Positions 1 to 10,411 of a stretch of DNA of 64,000 bases are shown here, one piece after another. Numbering within the stretch: position 1 is the first letter of the stretch; every line of letters starts with the position of its first letter. The DNA is from Pseudomonas phenolilytica. Lineage in GTDB: Bacteria > Pseudomonadota > Gammaproteobacteria > Pseudomonadales > Pseudomonadaceae. The notes under the pieces are model-generated. The model had not been told where the DNA came from. It made no database searches and saw only the letters and a program-made list of their open reading frames with translations. The position numbers were made by a program, and so were the translations under genes. The DNA lies in NCBI RefSeq assembly GCF_021432765.1, contig NZ_CP058908.1:3682001-3746000 (forward strand). The letters are read 5' to 3'.

Positions 1-229
1 CCAGGCCATTGACGGCCTCACCGAACGGCAGCCGCTCCGGGTACCGCACGACGCGGCGTGCGCCCGGCGCGATCGCATAGGCCATCCCACGGGCACCGCG
101 ACCGCAGGTGGTCGGCAGCGCCTCGACGATGCGCCGCTCGGCCAACCAGCGCAGGATCATCCGCGCACGGCCCTCATGCGCGGGAAAGCTGGAAATGCGC
201 GGCACGACGATGGCTTGGCTATGACTCAT
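1..229 (-). CDS. Conserved hypothetical protein, 3' part missing
   Basis: The reading frame opens at the ATG at 229-227 and runs off the left window edge; 76 residues are visible (MSHSQAIVVPRISSFPAHEG at the N-terminus). There is no signal peptide or membrane segment in the visible part, and several Arg-rich stretches. I recognise no catalytic motif. Similar proteins beside xseA in pseudomonads have been loosely labelled 'sugar ABC transporter ATPase', but no Walker motif is visible here, so I give no function. It is divergent from xseA, with about 115 bp between the two starts. Confidence 0.6.
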   Translation of the reverse strand, partial: MSHSQAIVVPRISSFPAHEGRARMILRWLAERRIVEALPTTCGRGARGMAYAIAPGARRVVRYPERLPFGEAVNGL

Positions 230-346
230 GGAAGGCTCGGTCAGAAGGCGATGGGCGGCCGGGCAGCTTAATGCGCGGATCGCTCAGGTCAATCGCAGCC
301 GGTCGCAGGGCGGCTGCTCCGGGCGTTTTCCCGTATCATCACCGCC

Positions 347-1723
347 ATGCTCAAAGATCCCTTCGAACGCCTCAATCTCGATCGCGAAGTCCTCACCGTC
401 AGCCAGCTCAACGGCCGAGCCCGGCTGCTGCTGGAGGACGTGTTCGCCCAGGTCTGGGTCGAAGGCGAGATATCCAACCTCGCCCGCCCGGCTTCCGGCC
501 ACATCTATTTCACCCTCAAGGACAAGAACGCCCAGGTGCGTTGCGCGCTGTTCCGCCAGAACGCCGCGCGGGTGCGCCAGGCCTTGCGTGACGGCCTGGC
601 GGTGCGCGTGCGAGGCAAGGTGTCGCTGTTCGAAGGGCGCGGCGACTATCAGCTGATTCTCGACACGCTGGAGCCGGCCGGCGATGGCGCACTGCGTCTG
701 GCCTTCGAGGCACTGAAGGAAAAGCTCGCCGGCGAAGGCTTGTTCGCTACCGAGCGCAAGGCCGCCCTGCCCGCCCATCCGCGGCGCATCGGCATCGTCA
801 GCTCGCCGACCGGCGCGGTGATCCGCGACATCATCTCGGTGTTCAAACGCCGCGCACCGCAGGTCGAACTGACGCTGATTCCGACCGCCGTGCAGGGCCG
901 CGAAGCCACCGGACAGATCGTTCGGGCGCTGCAACTGGCCGATGCGCAAGGTTTCGACGCGCTGATCCTGGCGCGTGGCGGCGGCTCGCTGGAAGACCTC
1001 TGGTGCTTCAACGAAGAAGCCGTGGCGCGCGCGGTGGACGCCTGCGTTACGCCAATCGTCAGCGCCGTGGGACATGAAACCGACGTATCGATCGCCGACT
1101 TCGTCGCTGACGTACGCGCCCCCACGCCTTCGGCAGCGGCCGAGCTGCTGGCGCCGAGCAGCGCCGACCTACAGCAGCGCCTGAGCGGTCTGCATCAGCG
1201 ACTGCTGCTGCGCATGCGCGACCGCCTGCACCGTGACGCCATGCGCCTGGAGAGTCTGACTCGGCGCCTGCGCCATCCGGGCGAACGCCTGCAGCAGCAG
1301 GCCCAGCGCATCGACGACCTCGAACAACGCCTGCTGCGCGCCGTCGACCGTCGCCTGTGCGGCGGTCAGGAGCGCCTGGCGCGCCTGGAAACCCGCCTCG
1401 CCGCGCAGCATCCCGGGCGCACGCTGCACCTGCTGCGCCAGCGTCTCGAACACCTCTCCGACCGCCTGCCGCGCGCCATGCAGTCGGGCATGAAGGCCCG
1501 GCGCCAGCAGCTGCAGGGCTTGGCGCAGACACTGCAGATCGTCAGCCCGCTGGCCACCCTCGGCCGCGGCTACAGCATCCTGCTCGACGAGCGCGGTCAG
1601 GCGATTCGCAGCGCCAGCCAGACCCACGCCGGCCAGCGCCTGAAGGCGAAACTGGGCGAAGGCGAACTGGCGGTACGCGTGGAAGACAACCATCTGGAAC
1701 CGGTGACGCTGCCGCTGCTCTGA
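347..1723 (+). CDS. xseA: Exodeoxyribonuclease VII large subunit
   Basis: 458 aa, the normal length for XseA. With XseB it forms exonuclease VII, which degrades single-stranded DNA to oligonucleotides in the cytoplasm. The N-terminal OB-fold (about residues 15-110) includes VWVEGEISNLARPASGHIYF, the family signature for ssDNA binding. The catalytic core follows, with GIVSSPTGAVIRDI and ARGGGSLEDLWCFNEE, then VSAVGHETDVSIADFVAD. The C-terminal third is Arg/Gln/Leu-rich and probably forms the long coiled-coil that binds XseB. It appears monocistronic; xseB is not in this window. Start chosen at the only early ATG that leaves the full OB-fold. Confidence 0.97.
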   Translation: MLKDPFERLNLDREVLTVSQLNGRARLLLEDVFAQVWVEGEISNLARPASGHIYFTLKDKNAQVRCALFRQNAARVRQALRDGLAVRVRGKVSLFEGRGDYQLILDTLEPAGDGALRLAFEALKEKLAGEGLFATERKAALPAHPRRIGIVSSPTGAVIRDIISVFKRRAPQVELTLIPTAVQGREATGQIVRALQLADAQGFDALILARGGGSLEDLWCFNEEAVARAVDACVTPIVSAVGHETDVSIADFVADVRAPTPSAAAELLAPSSADLQQRLSGLHQRLLLRMRDRLHRDAMRLESLTRRLRHPGERLQQQAQRIDDLEQRLLRAVDRRLCGGQERLARLETRLAAQHPGRTLHLLRQRLEHLSDRLPRAMQSGMKARRQQLQGLAQTLQIVSPLATLGRGYSILLDERGQAIRSASQTHAGQRLKAKLGEGELAVRVEDNHLEPVTLPLL

Positions 1724-1760
1724 ACGCGCCAGCCGACCCAAGCCCGCGCCGCCTGAAACG

Positions 1761-1784
1761 AAAAAGCCAGCCTTGCGGCTGGCT
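1761..1784 (-). terminator. Intrinsic terminator of deaD
   Basis: Perfect 8-bp inverted repeat AGCCAGCC / GGCTGGCT with a 4-nt loop. On the minus strand the hairpin is followed by TTTTT, about 50 bp after the deaD stop codon. There is no T-run on the plus side, so it serves deaD rather than xseA. Confidence 0.8.
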
Positions 1785-1833
1785 CTGATCGAAGCTTCGG
1801 GGCGGTTTATGCCCCTGTGCGCTTTTCTGCTGC

Positions 1834-3504
1834 TCAGTCTTCGCGATAGCGACGCAGCTTGAGCTGCTTGCCACCCACGCGGGTGTCCTTGAGCTTGCCG
1901 AGCAGGCGCTCGAGACCTTCTTCCGGCAGTTCGACCAGGCTGAAGCTGTCGCGCACCTGGATGCGACCGATGGCTTCGCGGGCCAGGCCGCCCTCGTTGA
2001 GGATCGCACCGAGCAGGTTGCGCGCAGCGATGCCGTCACGCGCACCCAGCGGCGTGCGGCAACGCGCGCGGCCTTCGGCCAGCGGCATTGGCGCGCGACG
2101 CTCGCGATCACCACTACGCTCAGGACGGTCGGGGCGCTCGGAACGCTCACGCGGGCCACTACCCGGCACCAGCGGCTGCTCTTTTTCCACTTCGGCCAGC
2201 GTCAGCGCCTGGCCATTGGTGGCCTTGCGCAGCAGCGCAGCGGCGAGGGCACGCGGGCTGCAGCCTATATCGGCGACCAGCTTGTCGAGCAGTTCGCCAT
2301 GCGTGGCTTCTGCATCGGCGACCAGCGGCGCGAGGCTGTTGGTGAGCTTCTTGATGCGCGCGTCCAACACCTGCTGGGCGTTGGGCAGACGAGCCTCGGC
2401 GACCTTCTGGTTGGTTACGCGCTCGATAACCTGCAGCATGCGGCGCTCACGCGGAGTGACCAGCAGCAGCGCGCGGCCTTCGCGACCGGCACGGCCGGTA
2501 CGACCGATGCGGTGCACGTAGGATTCCGGATCGTAGGGCATGTCCACGTTGAACACATGGGTGATGCGCGCCACATCCAGGCCACGGGCGGCGACGTCGG
2601 TAGCCACGACGATGTCCAGACGGCCATCCTTGAGCGATTCGATAACGCGCTCACGCTGGTTCTGGGCGATGTCCCCATTCAGCGCGGCGGCCTTGTAGCC
2701 CTTGGCTTCCAGCGCGGCGGCCAGATCCAGAGTGGCCTGCTTGGTGCGCACGAAAGCGATCAGCGCGTCGAAATCCTCGACTTCCAGCAGGCGCAGCACG
2801 GCCTGGATCTTCTGGTCGGCGTGGACCATCAGGTGCGCCTGCTCGATGCGGGCGACGGTCTGGGTCTTGGCGGCGATCTTGATGTGCTGCGGCTCGCGCA
2901 GGTGCTTCTCGGCGATGGCGCGGATGGAATGCGGCAGCGTGGCGGAGAACAGCACGCTCTGGCGGCTTTCCGGCATGGCTTCGAAGATCACTTCCAGATC
3001 GTCCATGAAGCCGAGCTTGAGCATCTCGTCGGCTTCGTCGAGGACCAGGAAGCGGATGGTCGACAGCAGCTCGCTGTTACGGCTCAGGTGGTCGACCAGG
3101 CGGCCTGGAGTGGCGACGATGACCTGCGCGCCCTGGCGGATGGCCTTGAGCTGCGGGCCCATCGGGGCACCACCGTAGACGGCGACGACGCCAACACCGG
3201 GCATCTGCTTGGAATAGGTCTCGAACGCGGTGGCGACCTGCAGCGCCAGTTCGCGGGTCGGCGCGAGGATCAGCGCCTGCGGCTCGCGCTTGGCCGGATC
3301 GATCTTCGACAGGATCGGCAGCGCAAAGGCCGCGGTCTTGCCGGTGCCGGTCTGCGCCTGGCCGATCATGTCGTGGCCACCGAGGATCACCGGGATCGCC
3401 TGGGCCTGAATGGGGGAAGGTTCTTCGTAGCCGACTGCGCTGATGGCAGCCAGAACAGCGGAATGAATACCGAGTGCGGCAAAGCCGCCGATTTCCTGGG
3501 TCAT
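1834..3504 (-). CDS. deaD: DEAD-box RNA helicase DeaD/CsdA
   Basis: 556 aa ATP-dependent RNA helicase acting in ribosome assembly and mRNA unwinding, particularly at low temperature. Visible motifs: Q-motif region YEEPSPIQAQAIP, Walker A AQTGTGKT, PTRELA, LDEAD, SAT (FSATLP), and the C-terminal helicase motifs HRIGRTGRAGR. An Arg/Glu-rich linker (RERSERPDRPERSGDRERR) precedes a C-terminal RNA-binding domain of the DbpA/CsdA type (NLLGAILNEGGLAREAIGRI), which distinguishes it from short helicases such as RhlB/RhlE. The ATG at 3504 (MTQEIGGFAALGI) matches the family N-terminus; the frame is open 24 codons further upstream but that part looks unconserved. Confidence 0.95.
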   Translation of the reverse strand: MTQEIGGFAALGIHSAVLAAISAVGYEEPSPIQAQAIPVILGGHDMIGQAQTGTGKTAAFALPILSKIDPAKREPQALILAPTRELALQVATAFETYSKQMPGVGVVAVYGGAPMGPQLKAIRQGAQVIVATPGRLVDHLSRNSELLSTIRFLVLDEADEMLKLGFMDDLEVIFEAMPESRQSVLFSATLPHSIRAIAEKHLREPQHIKIAAKTQTVARIEQAHLMVHADQKIQAVLRLLEVEDFDALIAFVRTKQATLDLAAALEAKGYKAAALNGDIAQNQRERVIESLKDGRLDIVVATDVAARGLDVARITHVFNVDMPYDPESYVHRIGRTGRAGREGRALLLVTPRERRMLQVIERVTNQKVAEARLPNAQQVLDARIKKLTNSLAPLVADAEATHGELLDKLVADIGCSPRALAAALLRKATNGQALTLAEVEKEQPLVPGSGPRERSERPDRPERSGDRERRAPMPLAEGRARCRTPLGARDGIAARNLLGAILNEGGLAREAIGRIQVRDSFSLVELPEEGLERLLGKLKDTRVGGKQLKLRRYRED

Positions 3505-3844
3505 GGGTCTTGTCTCTGATGCTCCGCAAGACCCATGTTCCGAAGCTGCGCATGCCGTGCAAAACCCGAAGGTCACCCTGGCAGCCTGGTCGGCGGGGTT
3601 GCGAAAACGTATGAATGATGAATCGTCAAGGATAGTCCGCTCGAAGCGGACAGCAGCCGAAGCAGCGCTTCGTGTGTTGCGGTACCTGAACGCAGGCTGG
3701 GTTTCAGCCGGCGCGTACTATACCGGAATTAGCTGAACCTGTGCGCGTATTTTGCATAGGTATCCACGATGGGCGATTGCAGGGCGAGCGTTGGGCACGG
3801 CGACGTCAGCCAGCCATGCCCCGGATTCGCTCGCGGCGCGTGAC
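3505..3844 (-). promoter_or_regulatory. Leader and promoter region of deaD
   Basis: 340 bp without a convincing gene. A TATAGT hexamer on the minus strand (3722-3717) could be a -10 box, which would give deaD a 5' untranslated leader of about 200 nt; long leaders are usual for cold-shock helicase genes. No good -35 is visible, so the promoter is tentative. The small plus-strand frame here (3503-3736) has no ribosome binding site and is not called. Confidence 0.35.
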
Positions 3845-6007
3845 TCAGGCCGCCTCACTGTTGGCGGCGCTGACGCGGAAACGCCCGACCAGCTGATGCA
3901 ACTTGCCGGCGGTCTGGCGCACGCGCGCCGCGCTGTCCTGCAGCACGCCGAAGGTCAGACCCATTTCGCTGGAGGCCTGGTCGACGCCGCGGATGGTCTG
4001 ACCGTAATGCAGGCTGCGCTCGTTGAGCCCCTTGATGATCTCGAACATGCGCTCGACGGTCTGGTGCAGGTGCACATTCTCGGAGGTGGCCTGCTCGGTC
4101 AGACGCAGACTGCTGTCGACGTCCTGCACGCCGTCCTCCATGAAGGCAACCGCCTGGCGAGTCTCCTGTTGCAGGCTTTCCACCTGCGCGCGGATGTCTT
4201 GCGCAGCCCTGGCGGTACGCTGCGCCAGCGAGCGCACCTCACCGGCCACCACGGCGAAGCCCCGGCCGTGCTCGCCGGCGCGCGCCGCCTCGATGGCCGC
4301 ATTCAGCGCCAGCAGGTTGGTCTGCGTGGTGATGTCACTGATCAAAGAAACGATCGCGTCGATCTCCCCCATGCGGCTGTCGAGCAGCTGCACACTCTGC
4401 GCGGAACGCTGCACCACGTCGCGGATCGATTCGGTGCCGAAGCGTACCCGCTCGAAACGCTCGCGGGCACGGCTGACTACCTCGTCCATAGCCGTCTTCA
4501 TCTGCTCGGCCGTCATGGAGGCCTGCTGGATCTCGCCCAGCTGCTCTTCCACCAACAGCAACAGCTGATGGACGGACTCGGCGACACCGCTGGTCGTCTG
4601 CCCCGCCTCACTGCTGCGCGCCAGCATCAGCTCGTTGTCATGGCGCACATGCATGGATACCTGAATGACCTGGCCGACCACGCCATCCAGGCTGTCGATG
4701 AAGCTGTTGATCCAGCGCGCCATGTCGCCGCTTTCATCACGTGGCATCTGCGCCGTGTCGATGCGCTGGCGCAGGTTGCCTTCGCCCTCGGCCAGGGTAC
4801 GGATCACATCGGTCATCTGCTGCATCCGCGCAGCCAGTCGACGCGGGCCGAACGCGGCGAATATCCAGGCGCCGAGCAACAGCAACAGACCGTTGAGCAG
4901 ATAGAGCGCACTGGGCGACAGGCCGCTGAATGCCTGCAGCAAGCCGCCGACGGCGAACAGCGTGGTCACGGTGGACAGGTAGGTCTTCATCAGCCCGAAA
5001 CTCAGCGAGCGGCGGCGGTAGACCTCTTCCAGATCGGCTTCGCACATCATGCCCCAGCGATCCGGCGAGCCCTGCAACTGGAAGGTCATGCCTTTGCCGA
5101 TCACCGGTACATGGCGGTAATCGGCGTACCCCGGATAGGTGACAAACAGGTTGGCGCCCTTGGCGATGGTTTCCCGCACGCCTGGATGCAGCTGGCCGGT
5201 GGCCGGGTCGGTGAAGCGCAGCTCCAGCTCGGTGTGCGAGCGTACCTGCACCGTGCCCCAGGCGGTACGGATGCCGCCCTTGAGGTTATCGCCATGACTG
5301 AAGGTGGCATCCTCGAAGCGCGAGCGCGACAACGCCGTGCCGGGCTGGATGCGCCCATCGAAGCGCGACTGGACCATGAACAGGTAGTTGTCGCCGGACT
5401 CCGGGTAAATGTGCCCGGCTTCGCGCTGGATCAGATCGCCCAGTACATCGTTGGGAACACGCGCGCACAGACTGCCAACGGTTTTTCCGGCAACCGTCAG
5501 CGGCTGATAGAACATCAGCGTCACGGCATCGTGGAAGCGTGAACTGGTCGGGCCAAGGCGCAGCGTCAGCGCGTCCGTGTATGGCCCATGCAGAAACGGC
5601 TGGCGCAGCCCCTCGGCGACGGCGCGACTGTCCAGGTCCTGCTGACCGACGTGAGCACCGCAGGTCGAGGCAACCACCCGGCCCTGCAGATCGATCACGA
5701 ACAACTCGGAGAGATCGACCATCTGCACGCGCTTGGCTTCGAGCAATGCGGTATCGGCGCGCAGCGCATCCGCACCGAGTGCGCCGGCCGCATCGCTCAA
5801 CTGATCCCAGAGCGTCGCCACCCAGCTCTGCAACACCCGCGCCCGCGACTGGGCGATGCCCTCGAACACCTCTTCCACTGTCGCGACGCTGTGGCGATTG
5901 AGCCAGCATGACCAGCCCATGGCCAGCTTGCCCGTGCCGCCCAGCCAGGGCAGCCAACGGCGTTCGCGGGCGGACAATTGCATCAGAGGACTTTGAAGGT
6001 TGCTCAC
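3845..6007 (-). CDS. Methyl-accepting chemotaxis protein with central TM hairpin
   Basis: 720 aa chemoreceptor. The C-terminal signalling tip is clear: [20 protein letters not shown] followed by [17 protein letters not shown], which binds CheA/CheW. The N-terminal 340 residues contain a Cache/PAS-like sensing region ([36 protein letters not shown]). Two adjacent hydrophobic segments ([12 protein letters not shown] and [17 protein letters not shown]) lie around residues 355-400, followed by a HAMP-like stretch. No clear N-terminal transmembrane helix is seen, so the sensor may be cytoplasmic. The start is GTG at 6007 with AAGGAG 6 nt upstream, which decides it. It stands alone, away from the che operon at the right end of the window. 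Confidence 0.9.
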   Translation of the reverse strand: MSNLQSPLMQLSARERRWLPWLGGTGKLAMGWSCWLNRHSVATVEEVFEGIAQSRARVLQSWVATLWDQLSDAAGALGADALRADTALLEAKRVQMVDLSELFVIDLQGRVVASTCGAHVGQQDLDSRAVAEGLRQPFLHGPYTDALTLRLGPTSSRFHDAVTLMFYQPLTVAGKTVGSLCARVPNDVLGDLIQREAGHIYPESGDNYLFMVQSRFDGRIQPGTALSRSRFEDATFSHGDNLKGGIRTAWGTVQVRSHTELELRFTDPATGQLHPGVRETIAKGANLFVTYPGYADYRHVPVIGKGMTFQLQGSPDRWGMMCEADLEEVYRRRSLSFGLMKTYLSTVTTLFAVGGLLQAFSGLSPSALYLLNGLLLLLGAWIFAAFGPRRLAARMQQMTDVIRTLAEGEGNLRQRIDTAQMPRDESGDMARWINSFIDSLDGVVGQVIQVSMHVRHDNELMLARSSEAGQTTSGVAESVHQLLLLVEEQLGEIQQASMTAEQMKTAMDEVVSRARERFERVRFGTESIRDVVQRSAQSVQLLDSRMGEIDAIVSLISDITTQTNLLALNAAIEAARAGEHGRGFAVVAGEVRSLAQRTARAAQDIRAQVESLQQETRQAVAFMEDGVQDVDSSLRLTEQATSENVHLHQTVERMFEIIKGLNERSLHYGQTIRGVDQASSEMGLTFGVLQDSAARVRQTAGKLHQLVGRFRVSAANSEAA

Positions 6008-6158
6008 GGCTGGCTCCTTGCTGGCAGATATGCACTGGCAAAGTGCAATTACCGGACCAGCTCAAGCACGCGGGTTTCAGCCGTGAAACGGATAGTCGCG
6101 CACACAAAGAAAGCATGCACAACGCAAACGCCGCGACCGACGCACCACCAGGGAGCAC

Positions 6159-6908
6159 TCAGCTTGCCGGGCGCAACGCCGCGATGAGGGAGTCGAGCGA
6201 GTAGCCCAGGCGCGGCTCGAGCGCGGCGGCACGCTCGCGCAAACCGGCGAAATCCAGTGTCTGCTCCAGATCGGCCGGCACCAGCAGAACCACGTTGCCC
6301 TCCTTTACCGAGCACTCCCAGTAGTGCCGATGAAACAGACCGCGCAGCAGCGCCGCACCCAGCGGTTTACCCTCATCGGTGCCCCACTGGTTGATGATCA
6401 GCCAACCGCCGGGGGCGAGCTTATGCTGGCACTGGCGCAGAAAATTCCACGCCAGGTGCGCCGCCGCCGGGCCGACATCGGTATACAGGTCGACGAAGAT
6501 CAGATCGGCACTTTCCGCCGTTTCCAGCAGCTCGACCGCATCGCCGACGCGAATGTACAGCCGCGAATCGTTGCGCAGGCCGAGATAACGCATCGCCAGC
6601 TCCGGCACCGCCGGGCGCAGCTCGATGGCCTCGACATCCTCCAGCGGCAGGAACTCCAGGCAGGCCTGGGTCAGCGTTCCGGCGCCCAGACCGAGAAACA
6701 GCGCGGTTTCCGGCGCCGGATGACACAACGCGCCGATCAGCATGGCACGCGTGTAGTCGTACTCCAGCCAGCTGGGATCGGGGGTGAATACGCAGCTCTG
6801 CTCGACCGCCGCGCCGAACTCGAGGAAGCGGTAGTCGCCGACCTCGTATACCCGGATCAGGCCGAAATCATCCTGCACCTCGGCCAGCAGCCGTTCTTCG
6901 TCTTGCAT
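6159..6908 (-). CDS. Spermidine synthase-like protein
   Basis: 249 aa, with a Rossmann-fold of the polyamine synthase/methyltransferase superfamily. The nucleotide-binding loop is [20 protein letters not shown], followed by an acidic strand ([10 protein letters not shown]) and [10 protein letters not shown], the arrangement seen in SpeE. It lacks the full SpeE N-terminal beta-sheet domain and is shorter than classical SpeE (about 280 aa), so the true substrate is uncertain: an aminopropyltransferase or an SAM-dependent methyltransferase are both possible. It is divergent from the DAHP synthase gene. No other polyamine gene is nearby. Confidence 0.75.
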   Translation of the reverse strand: MQDEERLLAEVQDDFGLIRVYEVGDYRFLEFGAAVEQSCVFTPDPSWLEYDYTRAMLIGALCHPAPETALFLGLGAGTLTQACLEFLPLEDVEAIELRPAVPELAMRYLGLRNDSRLYIRVGDAVELLETAESADLIFVDLYTDVGPAAAHLAWNFLRQCQHKLAPGGWLIINQWGTDEGKPLGAALLRGLFHRHYWECSVKEGNVVLLVPADLEQTLDFAGLRERAAALEPRLGYSLDSLIAALRPAS

Positions 6909-7021
6909 TGCGCTCTCCCGCGGAAGGCGCGCATCTTAGCAGCCGATTGATGGTCGCTATCAGTCATCGGCCAGCGCTTGCGGTAACATCGCCGCACTTT
7001 TTCGCGAATGGATATCCACCC

Positions 7022-8371
7022 ATGACCACCGCCTGGAGCCCGTCGAGCTGGCGTAGCAAACCGATTCAGCAACAACCCGATTACCCCGATGCCGATCACC
7101 TCGCCCGCGTCGAGCGCACCCTCGCCGGCCTGCCGCCGCTGGTGTTCGCCGGCGAGGCGCGCGAACTGCGACGCCAGTTCACCGAAGTCACCCAGGGTCG
7201 TGCGTTCCTTCTACAGGGCGGCGATTGTGCCGAGAGCTTCGCCGAGTTCTCCGCCACCAAGATCCGCGACACCTTCAAGGTGCTGCTGCAGATGGCCATC
7301 GTCATGACCTTCGCTGCCGGTTGCCCGGTGGTGAAAGTCGGCCGCATGGCCGGGCAGTTCGCCAAGCCGCGCTCGGCCGGCGACGAAACCATCGACGGCG
7401 TGACGCTGCCGGCCTATCGCGGCGATATCGTCAACGGCATCGGCTTCGACGAGAAGAGCCGCGTGCCGGACCCGGAGCGCCTGCTGCAGGCCTACCACCA
7501 ATCCACCGCCAGCCTCAACCTGCTGCGCGCCTTCGCTCAGGGTGGCTTCGCCGATCTGCATCAGGTGCACCAGTGGAATCTGGACTTCATCGCCAACTCG
7601 CTGCTGGCCGAGAAGTATCACCAGCTCGGTGCGCGCATCGATGAAACGCTGCGCTTCATGCGTGCCTGCGGCCTGAGCGACGCCCCGCAACTGCGCGAAA
7701 CCAGCTTCTTCACTGCTCACGAGGCGCTGCTGCTGAACTACGAGGAAGCCTTCGTGCGTCAGGACAGCCTCACCGGCGGCTGGTACGACTGCTCGGCGCA
7801 CATGCTGTGGATCGGTGACCGCACCCGCCAGCTCGACGGCGCGCATGTGGAGTTCCTGCGCGGTGTTGGCAACCCGATCGGGGTCAAGGTCGGCCCGAGC
7901 ATGGACAGCGAAGATCTGATCCGCCTGATCGATATCCTCAACCCGCAGAACGACCCCGGCCGCCTCAATCTCATCGTGCGCATGGGCGCCGACAAGGTCG
8001 AAGCCGGCCTGCCGCGCCTGATCCGCGCAGTGCAGCAAGAGGGACGACAGGTGCTGTGGAGCTGCGACCCCATGCACGGCAACACCATGAAGGCCTCAAG
8101 CGGCTACAAGACCCGCGATTTCGAGCGGGTACTGGCAGAGGTTCGGCAGTTCTTCGACGTGCATCGCGCCGAGGGCAGCTACCCGGGCGGCATCCACATC
8201 GAGATGACCGGACAGAACGTCACCGAGTGCCTCGGCGGCTCGCGCGCGATCACCGAAGCCGGGCTCAGCGACCGTTACCACACCCACTGCGATCCGCGAC
8301 TGAATGCCGACCAGTCGCTGGAGATGGCGTTCATGATTGCCGAGACGCTGAAACAGCTGCGTCCGCACTGA
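7022..8371 (+). CDS. 3-deoxy-7-phosphoheptulonate synthase, class II
   Basis: 449 aa class II (plant/AroA-II type) DAHP synthase, which condenses phosphoenolpyruvate with erythrose 4-phosphate in the first step of the shikimate pathway. Recognisable motifs are [14 protein letters not shown] (PEP/metal pocket), [52 protein letters not shown] and [18 protein letters not shown]. The ATG at 7022 gives the conserved start [15 protein letters not shown]; the frame is open for 38 codons upstream without a plausible start signal. Class I isoenzymes are not in this window. It is convergent with efp and shares a bidirectional terminator with it. Confidence 0.95.
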   Translation: MTTAWSPSSWRSKPIQQQPDYPDADHLARVERTLAGLPPLVFAGEARELRRQFTEVTQGRAFLLQGGDCAESFAEFSATKIRDTFKVLLQMAIVMTFAAGCPVVKVGRMAGQFAKPRSAGDETIDGVTLPAYRGDIVNGIGFDEKSRVPDPERLLQAYHQSTASLNLLRAFAQGGFADLHQVHQWNLDFIANSLLAEKYHQLGARIDETLRFMRACGLSDAPQLRETSFFTAHEALLLNYEEAFVRQDSLTGGWYDCSAHMLWIGDRTRQLDGAHVEFLRGVGNPIGVKVGPSMDSEDLIRLIDILNPQNDPGRLNLIVRMGADKVEAGLPRLIRAVQQEGRQVLWSCDPMHGNTMKASSGYKTRDFERVLAEVRQFFDVHRAEGSYPGGIHIEMTGQNVTECLGGSRAITEAGLSDRYHTHCDPRLNADQSLEMAFMIAETLKQLRPH

Positions 8372-8418
8372 CCGCGCGAACCCAATCGGTGCTCCGGCCC
8401 GACAGACCGCAGAAACGA

Positions 8419-8446
8419 CAAAGCCCGGCACTTGGCCGGGCTTTTC
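8419..8446. terminator. Bidirectional terminator between DAHP synthase and efp
   Basis: Perfect 10-bp inverted repeat AAAGCCCGGC / GCCGGGCTTT with a 5-nt loop. It is T-rich on both sides and is placed between two convergent genes, so it can stop transcription from either direction. Confidence 0.85.
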
Positions 8447-8469
8447 GTTGCGAGTCCGCGAGGAGGCGA

Positions 8470-9036
8470 TCAGGCCTTGACGCGGGACTTGTACTCGCCG
8501 GTGCGGGTATCGATCTCGATCGAGTCGCCGATTTCGCAGAAAGCGGAAACCTGCAGCTCGGCACCGTTCTTCAGACGGGCAGTCTTCATCACCTTGCCGG
8601 AGGTATCGCCACGAACCGACGGCTCGGTGTAGACGATTTCACGAACGATGGTGGTCGGCAGTTCGACCGAGATCACCTTGTCGTTGTAGAACACGGCTTC
8701 GCAGACGTCGGTCATGCCGTCTTCGATGAAGGTCATGACGCCTTCGAGGTCGGCCTTCTCGATCTCGTACTGGTTGAACTCGTCGTCCATGAAGACATAC
8801 AGCGGATCGGCGAAGTAGGAGTAGGTCACTTCCTTGCGCTCGAGAATTACCGGCTCCAGCTTGTCATCGGCCTTGTATACGGTCTCGGTCGCCGAACCGT
8901 TGAGCAGGTTCTTCAGCTTCATCTTGACCACGGCACTGTTGCGGCCGGACTTGTTGAACTCGGCTTTCTGGATGACCCAGGGTGCGCCGTTGATGATGGC
9001 CACCTGGCCGGCACGGAACTCTTGTGCGGTTTTCAT
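8470..9036 (-). CDS. efp: Translation elongation factor P
   Basis: 188 aa, full length. EF-P binds stalled ribosomes between the P and E sites and promotes peptide-bond formation at polyproline stretches. Three domains: an N-terminal KOW-like domain with the modified loop, then two OB folds; the C-terminus has the conserved [17 protein letters not shown]. The residue at the tip of the modified loop is Arg32 ([12 protein letters not shown]), which in pseudomonads is rhamnosylated by EarP, rather than the lysine that EpmAB modifies in enterobacteria. The earP gene lies immediately upstream on the same strand, 43 bp away, consistent with co-transcription. Confidence 0.98.
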   Translation of the reverse strand: MKTAQEFRAGQVAIINGAPWVIQKAEFNKSGRNSAVVKMKLKNLLNGSATETVYKADDKLEPVILERKEVTYSYFADPLYVFMDDEFNQYEIEKADLEGVMTFIEDGMTDVCEAVFYNDKVISVELPTTIVREIVYTEPSVRGDTSGKVMKTARLKNGAELQVSAFCEIGDSIEIDTRTGEYKSRVKA

Positions 9037-9079
9037 ACGAACATCCGATAGGAATTAGAGACAAAAAACAGGCGGCGTA

Positions 9080-10213
9080 TCATAGCCAATCTGTGTAAAA
9101 AAACACCAGCTTTCCAGCCAGATCGCCATTCGCCACCTGTTTGTGCAGCCAGGCCTCGGCATGCGCCAGCAGCGCCGGATACTCATCCAGCAGCGCGCTC
9201 CAGGCGGGTCCGGCGCCCTCCCCGGCGTTCCATGCCCGCCAGAAGTCCTGTAGCGCGCCGCGCGCGGTGGGCGCCAGATCGTGGCTGTACAGATCGAGGA
9301 AGGCATGTAGTTTGTCCCAGTGCGCATCGTCTTCCTGCGGATAGATGTGCCACACCAGCGGACGCCCCGCCCACTGCGCGCGAATGAACGACTCCTCGCC
9401 GCGCACCGCGTTGAAATCGCAGCTCCACAGCAGCAGGTCGTACTCGTCCTGAGTCATGAAGGGCACCACGGCGATCTGCAGCGCGCCACGCTGATGGCGC
9501 TCGCCCGGCCGCAGCGACGGTACGCCGAGCCATGCCGCGACATCCGCCAGCACGCGACCTTCGGGCACCAGCAGCTGGTTCGGCCGCGAATCGGCCGTCA
9601 GCGCATCGAGCCAGCCAGCTACGGCGGCATTCTCGTAGGCAAACAACGACAGCAGCCGCGCGCCGGGTTGCAACACCACACCCAGACTGGCAAGGAAATC
9701 CTCGCGGCGCGCCGGATCGGCCTGGAACGCTTCGCGGCGCGAAACGAGGTCCGCCTCGCGGATCAGCCCGCCGGTCCTCGCCTCGAAACCGGGGAAGAAA
9801 AAGTACTTCTGCAGCCCACTGGACTGCAGCGACGGCAATGCGTGGCAGCCGACGATCCAATCCTCGGCGCTGAGGTATTCCAGGTTCAGCCAAAGAATGC
9901 GCCGGCTGCTCGCGGCCATTGCATTTATATAGGCGCGTGGCAGCTCGCAGGCGAACGCCTCGATGACCACATCGGCCGGCTCGGCGCCGCCCCACTCGCG
10001 CGGCCAATGGCGCACATCGACACCCTCGTGCCACTGCTGCGCCGCGCTCACGCTGGTGCCAGGACACAGGCGGGCGAAGGTCTCCAGATCGTCGACCCAG
10101 AGCCGCACCCGCTGGCCATGCTCGGCGGCCAGCTGGCGCGCCAGGCGCCAGGTCACGCCGATATCGCCGTAGTTGTCCACCACGACACAGAAGATGTCCC
10201 AGGCAACTTTCAC
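9080..10213 (-). CDS. earP: EF-P arginine rhamnosyltransferase
   Basis: About 377 aa. EarP transfers rhamnose from dTDP-rhamnose to Arg32 of EF-P and so activates it. The N-terminus WDIFCVVVDNYGDIGVTWRL contains the conserved aspartate region for catalysis; the C-terminal domain has GEESFIRAQWAGRPLVWHIY and the nucleotide-sugar-binding PQEDDAH. The start is GTG at 10213 (MKVAWDIF). A TTG two codons upstream (10219) has better spacing to AAGGAG, so the protein may be two residues longer. The frame continues to 10366 but those residues are not conserved. It is followed by efp; together they form a modification-enzyme/substrate pair. Confidence 0.95.
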   Translation of the reverse strand: MKVAWDIFCVVVDNYGDIGVTWRLARQLAAEHGQRVRLWVDDLETFARLCPGTSVSAAQQWHEGVDVRHWPREWGGAEPADVVIEAFACELPRAYINAMAASSRRILWLNLEYLSAEDWIVGCHALPSLQSSGLQKYFFFPGFEARTGGLIREADLVSRREAFQADPARREDFLASLGVVLQPGARLLSLFAYENAAVAGWLDALTADSRPNQLLVPEGRVLADVAAWLGVPSLRPGERHQRGALQIAVVPFMTQDEYDLLLWSCDFNAVRGEESFIRAQWAGRPLVWHIYPQEDDAHWDKLHAFLDLYSHDLAPTARGALQDFWRAWNAGEGAGPAWSALLDEYPALLAHAEAWLHKQVANGDLAGKLVFFYTDWL

Positions 10214-10411
10214 AGACAAACCGAACTCCTTCGAACGCAGGCTCGCCACCGTGCATGGCGCCCATTGCAAACCAATCGAGGCAGGATACGGATCATTGTC
10301 GGCCCTGCAAATCGGTCGCTGTTCTACCGCCGAGGCTAACGCCACGCACGCGGATGTCCGACACAACGGCCGTAATCAGACAGGAAGGTAAAGGAGGAAA
10401 CTGCGAGAAGG

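Noticed and set aside
3752..5542. 596-aa plus-strand frame
   Set aside because: It is antisense to the chemoreceptor; long opposite-strand frames are common in GC-rich genes and this one has no recognisable domain or ribosome site.
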